DNA of 9,916 bases, taken from contig NZ_JAYEEQ010000036.1 of NCBI RefSeq assembly GCF_034651555.1, positions 1-9,916 on the forward strand, given 5' to 3'. The notes under the pieces are model-generated. The model was not told the origin of the DNA, did no database searches, and was given only the letters and a program-made list of their open reading frames with translations. The DNA comes from Aurantibrevibacter litoralis. Lineage in GTDB: Bacteria; Bacteroidota; Bacteroidia; Flavobacteriales; Flavobacteriaceae. The translations under genes and the position numbers were made by a program. Within the stretch, counting starts at the first letter, position 1; every line of letters begins with the position of its first letter. Shown here piece after piece: positions 1 through 6,262 of the stretch.

Positions 1-79
1 TGCGTTCCATAATACAGTAAATTTAGAATAAAAAATTAAACTTAAATTACTGTCCTATTTTTGGGGGAAATTATAAACT

Positions 80-1033
80 ATGGTGGGGGGACTCTACAAA
101 GCCAAGGATGAGCGGCGCGATTTAGGGTTTTATATTTTCTACATGGGCATCAACATAGGTGGGTTTTTGGCGCCCATTCTTTGTGGTTATGTGGGCGAAA
201 AAATAAATTGGCACTACGGATTTGGATTGGCCGCAATTGGTATGTTTTTAGGACAATCGGTCTATGTGTGGGGACAAAAATTTTTGGTGCCGGTAGGGAA
301 CCTAATGTCAAAAAGTAATGCGGCTGATAAAGCCATATTAGATGCGCCACTAACCGATATTGAAAAAGATCGCGTAAAGGTTTTGTTAATTTCTTTTGTA
401 TTGATTATTCTTTTTTGGGCCGCTTTTGAGCAAGCGGGTGGCCTAATGAATCTATATGCTGAGCAAAAGACAAACAGGGATTTCTTCGGATTTTTTGTCA
501 TTCCCGCCTCCGTCTTTCAATCTATTAATTCCTTTTTCATAATTACGTTGGCCACCATTGTGGGTGCCTTTTGGCTTCGATGGCGCAAAAAAGGAAAGGA
601 AGCTTCCTCCCTATTCAAAATTGCGGTAGGAATGGTTATTATGGCACTTGGATTTGGTTTTATGGCAGCTGCTTCCGTAGAATATACAGCCAATGGATCT
701 TCTGCCATGTACTGGATCGTTTTGGCCTATTTGCTGCATACCATTGGGGAGTTATGTGCTTCACCGGTTTCACTTTCTTTTATTACCAAATTAGCGCCCT
801 TAAAATATGCCTCCATTATTATGGGATTGTACTGGGCAGCAACGGGTTTGGGAAATAAAATTGCGGGGCTCATAGGAGAGGTATCTCAAAGCTTAGGCGA
901 ATTTGAAATTTTTATAGGCATCACCGTAGTTTGGTCTTTAATAGGAATTTTGGTAATCATCGGCTTAAAACCGCTGAAAAGATTAACGCACGGCGCTGAA
1001 GATGGCGAAACAAAAATGGAAACTATCGCCTAA
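80..1033 (+). CDS. POT/PTR family peptide MFS transporter, N-terminally truncated (probable pseudogene)
   Basis: This is the C-terminal 317 residues of a proton-coupled oligopeptide transporter of the inner membrane. Residues 17-29 (FYIFYMGINIGGF) match the PTR2 family signature. Family-typical blocks follow: FWAAFEQAGG near 112-121, IPASVFQSIN near 141-150, GELCASPVSLSFITKLAP near 225-242 and GLYWAATGLGNKIAG near 249-263. Together they make roughly eight or nine membrane helices. Full-length relatives have about 120 more residues at the front, carrying helices 1-4 and the ExxER proton/peptide-coupling motif. That part is absent: an in-frame TAA lies at 74-76, just before the first ATG, and the other two frames of 1-79 also contain stops. 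The Met used here aligns with an internal Met of the family (the NxSTMVGxLY region), so it is probably not a native start. Family assignment is very secure. That the product is non-functional is inference; an assembly joint at the window edge could also explain the loss. Confidence 0.88.
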   Translation: MVGGLYKAKDERRDLGFYIFYMGINIGGFLAPILCGYVGEKINWHYGFGLAAIGMFLGQSVYVWGQKFLVPVGNLMSKSNAADKAILDAPLTDIEKDRVKVLLISFVLIILFWAAFEQAGGLMNLYAEQKTNRDFFGFFVIPASVFQSINSFFIITLATIVGAFWLRWRKKGKEASSLFKIAVGMVIMALGFGFMAAASVEYTANGSSAMYWIVLAYLLHTIGELCASPVSLSFITKLAPLKYASIIMGLYWAATGLGNKIAGLIGEVSQSLGEFEIFIGITVVWSLIGILVIIGLKPLKRLTHGAEDGETKMETIA

Positions 1034-1045
1034 TACCGCCCAAGG

Positions 1046-3052
1046 TCACTTAAAATAAAATGCCCCCTTTTCGCCTGTAAAGTGAAAAGGGATTCTATTT
1101 TTTTTGCAGGTGGCACGCCATCTTTCTACATAACTTCTGTAATTGCTCCCGTCAGCAATAATCATTTCGGGTTTATGCGTATACAGCAGTCGATCCAAAT
1201 TAATGGTAGGCGATTGACTAAGTACGAGGAATTCTATTTTTTGCGATCGCGGCACAATGGCCAAACTGTCAAGAATATAGATCTTTTTAGAGCCAAGCAT
1301 ATAACTGTTTTTAAGGGATTGGTACGCTACGTTACCTATTCGGGCACCAACGCGATACTCCTGTGCCAATCTTTGGGCTTGTAGGGTGTCCATGGCATAA
1401 ACATGCAACTGTCCTGTCATTTGGTGTAATAGTACCGAATTTTTAGTTTGATGGGCAATTATAACAGCTTCCTTATGCTGTGCCTCATGATGCACATATA
1501 TTGTCCAAATTTGAAAACAAATAATAGCCGATAGGGCCACCACAACACGCTTATAGGTTATTTTACTAAGCAGCAATGCCCCGGAAATAATAATGACATA
1601 ACTTAACAAGAGTTGCAAGCCATCAAAAGAAATACTTTTGAACAGAAAGGATTCCTGCTGGGCTACCCAAGCAATAAAAGTATTCATGATGCGGATAACC
1701 GAATTGTAAAAAAGCACTAAAACCTCTGGTAATACTTGGCCTAGTGCAAGTATCATAATGACAATGCCTAAACCCAAAATAAGTCCCAAAAAAGGAATTA
1801 TCCCCAGATTTGAAATAAAAAAAAGTGCGGGAAATTGATGGAAATAATAGAGACTTATAGGCAAAACCCCCAATTGAGCGGCAATACTCACAGACAGTAA
1901 TTGCCACCCATTTTTAAGGATACCGTACTTTGGAGTTCCTAATTTTTGCAGCATAGGATACATCCAAACAATGGCAAAAACCGCAGCATAACTCATTTGA
2001 AAACCTACTTGAAAAAGGAACATAGGATTCACGAGTAGTATAAAAAACATGGAAAGCGCAAGGATGTTAAAGGTGCTCGTAGGCCTGTTGAGGTATTGCG
2101 CATAGGCTACAAAGGAAAACATGGTTACCGCTCTAACAATGGACGCAGAAAGACCTGCCAAAACCGCAAAGCACCAAAGGAAAAGCACAATAAGGAGTAA
2201 TTTAAGTGTTCTGCCATTGGGTAAAAAAACAACCGGTTGCAAGACCCATTGTAGTAGCATGAGTATAACGCCTACGTGCAAACCGGATACGGCCAAAATA
2301 TGTACAGCTCCGGCATTAATGTAATTGTCATACGTTTCCGGATCCATATCTTGTCGCTGGCCTAGGAACAATGCTTGTATAACTCCGAATTCTGCTGCAC
2401 CAAAATTACGCTCCTGAAGTTTGGAGATTATGGTATTTCGCAAAACGGCTGCAAGACCGTATAGCGTACTGCCGGATGTTTTTGTAACTCGATATGTTCC
2501 GGCAGAAAGATAGAGTTGATGTGTAACCCCCAAATGGCGCAAGTATTTTTTGTAGTTAAATTGATAGGGGTTAAGGGGTGCTTTGGGCTCTTCGAGCATC
2601 GCGTGCGTAAGCAATACATCATCAATATGAAGCATTTCCCCAAGGGTATCTTTAGCCACATTTAAAAGTACTTTTCCTAATACTTTCTTTTCATCCATCC
2701 CCATAATTTGTGCCATATATCGATCCGAAAAGGCATTGGGTTTTAGGACTTCCTCAATTTTTAAATGATATAGATGTGCTTTTTCCTCTGCATAATGACT
2801 GTAATGATGGGACTTGTATTCGGGTTGGGCTAAGGCATACGTGAACATGCCTAAAAAAACAGACCCCGCAACTACAAGGATGCCAAAACGTACACTGTAT
2901 TCCCTTTTTTTATGATAAAAGGCAAGACCTATGAGAACAATAAGAAGAGGTACTACACTGCGGTACGGGTCAAGACATAAAAAATGGTTTGCCATGATCC
3001 CCATGAGTAACCCTAGCGTTAATTTCACAGGTATAAACCGAAGCAAATCCAT
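1046..3052 (-). CDS. comEC: ComEC/Rec2 family competence protein (DNA-uptake channel)
   Basis: This polytopic inner-membrane protein of 668 residues is predicted to carry incoming single-stranded DNA into the cytoplasm during natural transformation. Two or three N-terminal helices (about 7-80) are followed by a soluble DUF4131-like region (about 90-195) containing NPYQFNYKKYLRHLGV (161-176). The competence core then spans about 220-510, with the hallmark HILAVSGLHVG (251-261) and NPMFLFQVGFQMSY (342-355). The C-terminal 150 residues form a soluble tail ending in ADGSNYRSYVERW and GEKGAFYF. This tail lacks the HxHxDH metal ligands of the metallo-beta-lactamase domain found in many ComEC proteins. 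From memory, other Flavobacteriia have the same degenerate tail. The start lies 4 bases after the NlpC/P60 stop, so the two are surely co-transcribed. Its stop is TGA at 1046-1048, 12 bases from the convergent POT stop. Confidence 0.93.
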   Translation of the reverse strand: MDLLRFIPVKLTLGLLMGIMANHFLCLDPYRSVVPLLIVLIGLAFYHKKREYSVRFGILVVAGSVFLGMFTYALAQPEYKSHHYSHYAEEKAHLYHLKIEEVLKPNAFSDRYMAQIMGMDEKKVLGKVLLNVAKDTLGEMLHIDDVLLTHAMLEEPKAPLNPYQFNYKKYLRHLGVTHQLYLSAGTYRVTKTSGSTLYGLAAVLRNTIISKLQERNFGAAEFGVIQALFLGQRQDMDPETYDNYINAGAVHILAVSGLHVGVILMLLQWVLQPVVFLPNGRTLKLLLIVLFLWCFAVLAGLSASIVRAVTMFSFVAYAQYLNRPTSTFNILALSMFFILLVNPMFLFQVGFQMSYAAVFAIVWMYPMLQKLGTPKYGILKNGWQLLSVSIAAQLGVLPISLYYFHQFPALFFISNLGIIPFLGLILGLGIVIMILALGQVLPEVLVLFYNSVIRIMNTFIAWVAQQESFLFKSISFDGLQLLLSYVIIISGALLLSKITYKRVVVALSAIICFQIWTIYVHHEAQHKEAVIIAHQTKNSVLLHQMTGQLHVYAMDTLQAQRLAQEYRVGARIGNVAYQSLKNSYMLGSKKIYILDSLAIVPRSQKIEFLVLSQSPTINLDRLLYTHKPEMIIADGSNYRSYVERWRATCKKNRIPFHFTGEKGAFYFK
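1065..1105 (+). terminator. Likely intrinsic terminator for the POT gene, inside the comEC 3' end
   Basis: Perfect 8-bp arms CCCTTTTC (1065-1072) and GAAAAGGG (1084-1091) enclose an 11-base loop. Eight T residues follow at 1098-1105, six bases after the stem. The hairpin starts 32 bases past the POT stop codon. It lies wholly inside the last codons of the convergent comEC gene, so those bases serve two strands. The gap between stem and T-run makes the call moderate. Confidence 0.4.
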
Positions 3053-3056
3053 GAAA

Positions 3057-3611
3057 CTAAAGGATTCGGGTGGCTTTTACAAAAGCATAATTCCAATACC
3101 CCTCTCGTAAGGAAGATACAATGACCCCACGGGAGGTCGTGGAATGTATAAATTTAATATCATCCCCCTCAACAGCAACCACTAATCCCACATGGTTAAT
3201 TTTACCCCCACCCGTTTTGAAGAAAAGCAAGTCGCCTTTTGTAACTTCTTTAATTTTTATACGCTTGCCTTCATCGGCCATTTCATGAGAAATTCGTGGT
3301 AAATTGATATCGTGTTCTTTAAAAGAAGTAAACAAAAGGCCAGAACAATCCATGCCGTTTTTGGTATGCCCTCCAAACCGATACGGCACACCCGAAAACA
3401 GTAAGGCAGTATGTATCACTTCATCGGCAATACCACGAGGTTTTTCTAGAGCTTTGTCGGCCTCAATCGCAGTGGTTTCGGCCGGTACGTTGGAAGAAGC
3501 TGCAACGGTTATTTTGATTGGATCCTTATGAAAAGGAGAAGCGGTTTTTTTTGAAACGCCACAGGATCCAAGGCATAGCAAAAGGAAAATAAAAGGGAGT
3601 TTTCGTATCAT
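3057..3611 (-). CDS. NlpC/P60 (C40) cell-wall endopeptidase lipoprotein
   Basis: A 184-residue envelope lipoprotein predicted to cleave peptide cross-links or stem peptides of murein. The N-terminus is a signal peptide with lipobox LGSC and lipidated Cys17. A short linker (about 18-60) precedes the NlpC/P60 domain (about 62-184). The expected catalytic set is visible: Cys89 in GMDCSGL, His140 in INHVGLV, and a third polar residue, His156, in FIHST. The block GVPYRFGG (74-81) is typical of the family. The gene is 33 bases downstream of lpxB and 4 bases upstream of comEC, so all three probably share a transcript. Being next to comEC could mean a role in wall remodelling for DNA uptake, but this is inferred from position only. 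An inverted repeat covers its start codon (separate entry). Family assignment is very secure; the substrate is not known. Confidence 0.94.
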   Translation of the reverse strand: MIRKLPFIFLLLCLGSCGVSKKTASPFHKDPIKITVAASSNVPAETTAIEADKALEKPRGIADEVIHTALLFSGVPYRFGGHTKNGMDCSGLLFTSFKEHDINLPRISHEMADEGKRIKIKEVTKGDLLFFKTGGGKINHVGLVVAVEGDDIKFIHSTTSRGVIVSSLREGYWNYAFVKATRIL

Positions 3612-3637
3612 CCAAGACTTCGTATCTATTCTTGGAT
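3610..3637 (-). promoter_or_regulatory. Inverted repeat overlapping the NlpC/P60 start codon
   Basis: The arms ATCCAAGA (3610-3617) and TCTTGGAT (3630-3637) are perfectly complementary over 8 bp with a 12-base loop. On the coding strand the 3' arm ends with the A and T of the ATG, so folding in mRNA would partly hide the start. The octamer GATACGAA also occurs twice in this transcript stretch, once in the loop and once beginning at the last base of the start codon. Whether the structure regulates translation is inference; it occupies nearly the whole lpxB to NlpC gap. Confidence 0.35.
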
Positions 3638-3644
3638 ATCAAAT

Positions 3645-4757
3645 TTAAACATTTTCTACAATATATGTAGCTACTTTTTTACTTGCGCCCATACCTCCCA
3701 ATTTTTTTTGAAGCTCGTCATAGGCCTCAATTTGTGCTTGGCGATAGGATCCGAGGAGAATTTTACCAAGTTCGGTACGTATATTTTTAGTAGTTAGATC
3801 GTTCTGTATAAGTTCCTTAACTACCTCGCGATTCATGATTAAATTTACCAAAGAAATAAACCGCAAGGTAATAATGCGCTTTGCAATTTGATACGACAGC
3901 CAATTCCCACGGTAACAAACCACCTGCGGTACTTTAAAAAGTGCTGTTTCTAAGGTAGCTGTGCCACTGGTAACGAGGGCAGCATGAGATAGGCTTAGCA
4001 AATCGTATGTTCTGTTTTGTACAAAACCCACTTCAGATTGGTTCAGAAATGGTTCGTAAAAACTGCGATCTAAGCTAGGTGCCCCGGCAATGACAAATTG
4101 GTATGCTGCGAATGACTTTTGCACAGAAAGCATACGCTTCAGCATTTTTTGTACTTCTTGTTTTCTGCTTCCGGGTAAGAGGGCGATGATAGGCTTTTTG
4201 GCGTCTAAACGGTGTTCCTTTCTAAATGCCCGATCGTCGACGTCGGATCGTACCCCAATCGCATCCAAAAGAGGATGCCCTACAAATTGTACAGGGAACC
4301 CGTGTTTTTGCTCGTAAAATTCTTTTTCAAAAGGAAGAATTACATACATCTGATCGATATCCCTCTTTATGCTATTTATACGACTTTCTCGTGACGCCCA
4401 AATTTGAGGAGAAATATAATATATAGTTTTAAACCCATTCCGTTTAGCCCATTTTGCAATACGCAAGTTAAATCCGGAAAAATCAATAAAAACCAGCGCA
4501 TCGGGTTCAAAACTGCAGATGTCCTCTTTACAGAAGGCAATATTTTTAAAAATTTTTCGCACATTTAGAAGCACCTCCAAAAACCCCATAAAAGCCATTT
4601 CTTTATAGTGTTTTACCAAGTCGCCACCGGCTTTTTGCATTTGGTCGCCACCCCAGCATCGAATTTCGGCATGCGGATCTTCTTTTTTTAGCGCTTTAAT
4701 GAGATTAGATCCGTGTAAGTCGCCCGAGGCTTCTCCTGCAATAATATAGTATTTCAT
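3645..4757 (-). CDS. lpxB: Lipid-A-disaccharide synthase
   Basis: This peripheral membrane glycosyltransferase (GT19 family) joins UDP-2,3-diacylglucosamine to lipid X, giving the tetra-acyl disaccharide 1-phosphate precursor of lipid A. At 370 residues it has the normal family length. Conserved blocks run from end to end: AGEASGDLHG (7-16), MGFLEVL (57-63), FIDFSGFN (90-97), LLPGSRKQEV (193-202), SGTATLETAL (264-273), YRGNWLSY (282-289) and SLVNLIMN (302-309). The start MKYYIIAGEASGD is the expected N-terminus. It is the first gene of a leftward run lpxB, NlpC/P60, comEC. The 238 bases upstream separate it from the surE unit and contain a strong terminator, so it probably has its own promoter. 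I found no convincing one; the best match, TAAATTTA at 4763-4770, lacks a -33 partner. The gene looks intact, with no missing key blocks. Confidence 0.97.
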   Translation of the reverse strand: MKYYIIAGEASGDLHGSNLIKALKKEDPHAEIRCWGGDQMQKAGGDLVKHYKEMAFMGFLEVLLNVRKIFKNIAFCKEDICSFEPDALVFIDFSGFNLRIAKWAKRNGFKTIYYISPQIWASRESRINSIKRDIDQMYVILPFEKEFYEQKHGFPVQFVGHPLLDAIGVRSDVDDRAFRKEHRLDAKKPIIALLPGSRKQEVQKMLKRMLSVQKSFAAYQFVIAGAPSLDRSFYEPFLNQSEVGFVQNRTYDLLSLSHAALVTSGTATLETALFKVPQVVCYRGNWLSYQIAKRIITLRFISLVNLIMNREVVKELIQNDLTTKNIRTELGKILLGSYRQAQIEAYDELQKKLGGMGASKKVATYIVENV

Positions 4758-4791
4758 GCGCCTAAATTTATAATAAGCATTCTCTAGTTCA

Positions 4792-4985
4792 TTTTATTGC
4801 ACAATAAAAAAATTCTTGAAACTGACTATCCCCGAGGCAAGCCATAGGGGTATTTCGCCAGTTTCATTTTGGCCTTTGGGCCAAAAACCGAAATTTTGTA
4901 TTTCACCTCACCCGGAACTGCAAAAAGACAGTTCCGACCTCTCCAAAGGAGAGGTAAATAGGAAACCCCGACCCAAGGGTCGGGG
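4792..4985. repeat. Composite intergenic element: six consecutive palindromes
   Basis: This gene-free stretch between lpxB and the small membrane protein holds six inverted repeats in a row. They are TTTTATTG/CAATAAAA (4792-4809), TGAAACTG/CAGTTTCA (4817-4866, enclosing nested CCCC/GGGG and GGC/GCC pairs), TTTTGGCC/GGCCAAAA (4867-4886), CGGAACTG/CAGTTCCG (4913-4936), ACCTCTCC/GGAGAGGT (4937-4955) and CCCCGACCC/GGGTCGGGG (4966-4985). Each has 8-9 bp arms without mismatch, and the six are unrelated in sequence. I recall similar blocks, especially the CTCTCC-AAA-GGAGAG hairpin, as dispersed intergenic repeats in Flavobacteriia. The only open frame across it (+ strand, from 4816) looks like repeat read-through, not a gene. 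Confidence 0.7.
4966..4985 (-). terminator. Terminator hairpin of the surE unit
   Basis: A perfect 9-bp GC-rich stem, CCCCGACCC with GGGTCGGGG and a 2-base loop, begins 10 bases after the stop codon of the small membrane protein gene. Read on the minus strand it is followed by TTTCC, which is a short T-run, so termination may be partly Rho-independent at best. The position directly after the last gene of the surE unit supports the call. Confidence 0.65.
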
Positions 4986-4995
4986 AATCTTTAGA

Positions 4996-5277
4996 TTAAA
5001 ATACCTTGTAGTACAAGATTAACAATGCCGTAATTATGGTTGCTAATAGCACTCCACGGGCTCTATGATCTCGCTTTAGCTTTAAAAATCCAAAAAAAGC
5101 AGCTAAATTTAGAATGGCACCTAGTGCCAATAGACTTCCCACATGATCTTGTGCAACTGCAGCGCGATAGGTTTCTGCAATTCCCATATCGGAGAACAAC
5201 AAAATATATAGCAGTGTGCCCAGTGTATTGGCAATAAGACCAACGGCCAAACCGATTCCTAATTCTCTTTTAACCAT
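4996..5277 (-). CDS. Small three-helix membrane protein of unknown function
   Basis: I do not recognise a functional family. The 93-residue product has three hydrophobic segments, about 7-28, 47-66 and 75-91. A short soluble loop (29-46) with Asp and Glu lies between the first two, and a basic stretch KLKRDHRAR (66-74) lies between the last two, which would tend to stay cytoplasmic. Its ATG overlaps the surE stop codon region by 8 bases, so translation is likely coupled to surE. A terminator follows 10 bases after its stop. From memory, a small membrane protein often sits between surE and lpxB in Flavobacteriia, which argues that it is a real gene. Codon use matches its neighbours. A link to nucleotide or envelope stress is only suggested by the coupling. 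Confidence 0.85.
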   Translation of the reverse strand: MVKRELGIGLAVGLIANTLGTLLYILLFSDMGIAETYRAAVAQDHVGSLLALGAILNLAAFFGFLKLKRDHRARGVLLATIITALLILYYKVF

Positions 5278-6055
5278 TCAAATTCCATTTGGTAAGTTGT
5301 TCAATAGTATGATGCGCCGTTAAATCGAACTGTGTGGGCACCACAGAGATGTAGCCTTGGCTTAATGCCCATTCATCGGTATCCTGCCCATCGTCTAAGA
5401 GTTCAAATTCGCCGGTAAGCCAATAATAATCCCTTCCGGACGGACTTCGGCGCTTATCGAACTTTTCTTTCCAATTGGCGCGCGCCTGTCGGCAAATCTT
5501 AATTCCCTTGTACTGAATATCGATTAGTTTAGGAATGTTTACATTAAGAACTACTCCTTGTGGAATTCCATTTTTTAAGGCTTCCCGTACAATTTTTTGA
5601 ATAAAGGGCTTAGAGGGTTCAAAATCGGCCTCCCAGTTGTAGTCGCATAAAGAAAATCCAATGGCAGGAATACCTTCTATGCCTGCCTCAATGGCAGCAC
5701 TCATAGTACCCGAGTAAATGACATTGATAGAGGAATTAGATCCGTGGTTAATGCCACTTATGCAAATATCCGGACGTTTTTCTAAAAACACTTGTAAGGC
5801 CATTTTAACACAATCTGCAGGGGTACCACTACAACTGTATTCTTCTTTGGCACCATGATCGGGATCCGGAATTACCTTTTTAGGATAAAGTGCATTATCC
5901 AAAGTTATGGCATGGCCCATTCCCGATTGCGGACTATCCGGTGCCACGACGACCACTTCACCAATCTCCTTCATAAAACGAACCAATGCCCTAACGCCAG
6001 GCGCACCAATGCCATCGTCATTAGTAACTAGTATTAGCGGTTTGTGCATTGCCAT
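5270..6055 (-). CDS. surE: 5'/3'-nucleotidase SurE
   Basis: A cytoplasmic, metal-dependent phosphatase acting on nucleoside 5'- and 3'-monophosphates (and, in some species, short polyphosphate). All SurE signatures are present in 261 residues: TNDDG (11-15) with the metal ligands Asp13 and Asp14, PQSGMG (42-47) with Ser44, SGTPADCV (76-83), SGINHGSN (100-107) with Asn103, and YSGTMSAA (114-121). The start is ambiguous. The upstream ATG at 6055 gives MAMHKP; a second ATG two codons on, at 6049, fits the usual short SurE N-terminus and leaves a longer leader from the predicted promoter. It is divergent from prc, and its stop overlaps the start of the small membrane protein. The gene looks complete, with a length typical of the family. 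Confidence 0.97.
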   Translation of the reverse strand: MAMHKPLILVTNDDGIGAPGVRALVRFMKEIGEVVVVAPDSPQSGMGHAITLDNALYPKKVIPDPDHGAKEEYSCSGTPADCVKMALQVFLEKRPDICISGINHGSNSSINVIYSGTMSAAIEAGIEGIPAIGFSLCDYNWEADFEPSKPFIQKIVREALKNGIPQGVVLNVNIPKLIDIQYKGIKICRQARANWKEKFDKRRSPSGRDYYWLTGEFELLDDGQDTDEWALSQGYISVVPTQFDLTAHHTIEQLTKWNLNG

Positions 6056-6068
6056 ATAATTTATTGTA

Positions 6069-6076
6069 CAAAAGTA
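6069..6076 (-). promoter_or_regulatory. Bacteroidota-type -7 promoter box for surE
   Basis: On the minus strand TACTTTTG matches the Bacteroidota -7 consensus TAnnTTTG exactly and lies 13 bases before the upstream surE ATG. The -33 element is weak: CTG instead of TTG about 21 bases upstream. A start site some 6 bases downstream would give a leader of only about 8 bases for the ATG at 6055, or about 14 for the ATG at 6049, which mildly favours the second start. Confidence 0.5.
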
Positions 6077-6262
6077 CGTTTTTCATAAGGATATGGACAG
6101 CCCTACGTTTAACAAAAAATTAATGACTTTGCTTTATGCTGGCATGGTTTTTTCTGTATCTTAGAGAATTCATTGCCTTTGTAGGTAGGCAAAAAGGAAT
6201 CAGAACGATCCAATTTTTAGGACAAATACCTGGTTAAGAATACATAATAAATTAAAATAGAT
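6077..6262 (+). promoter_or_regulatory. prc upstream region with small leader hairpin
   Basis: The divergent surE-prc gap must contain the prc promoter, but I see no full TTTG/TAnnTTTG pair. The nearest is TATCTTAG at 6157-6164 (two mismatches), with a TTTG 25 bases upstream, which is too far. A 6-bp inverted repeat, TTGCCT (6173-6178) and AGGCAA (6187-6192), lies between that site and the start codon. The last 20 bases before the ATG are A/T-rich, as is common for Bacteroidota leaders. Confidence 0.25.

Noticed and set aside
56..63. TATTTTTG, an exact match to the -7 box, 16 bases before the truncated POT frame
   Set aside because: No TTG/TTTG lies at the right distance upstream, and a T-rich run gives such a match easily. 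It may still be a chance promoter.
1623..1907. Open frame of 94 codons on the minus strand inside comEC
   Set aside because: It is an alternative frame of the intact comEC gene, which has the family motifs in the main frame.
4816..5022. Open frame of 68 codons on the plus strand across the palindrome array
   Set aside because: It runs through the dispersed-looking palindromes and into the antisense of the small membrane protein. No recognisable domain, and the composition looks like repeat read-through.
6157..6164. TATCTTAG as the prc -7 box
   Set aside because: Two mismatches to TAnnTTTG, and the only TTTG upstream is 25 bases away, outside the usual range.
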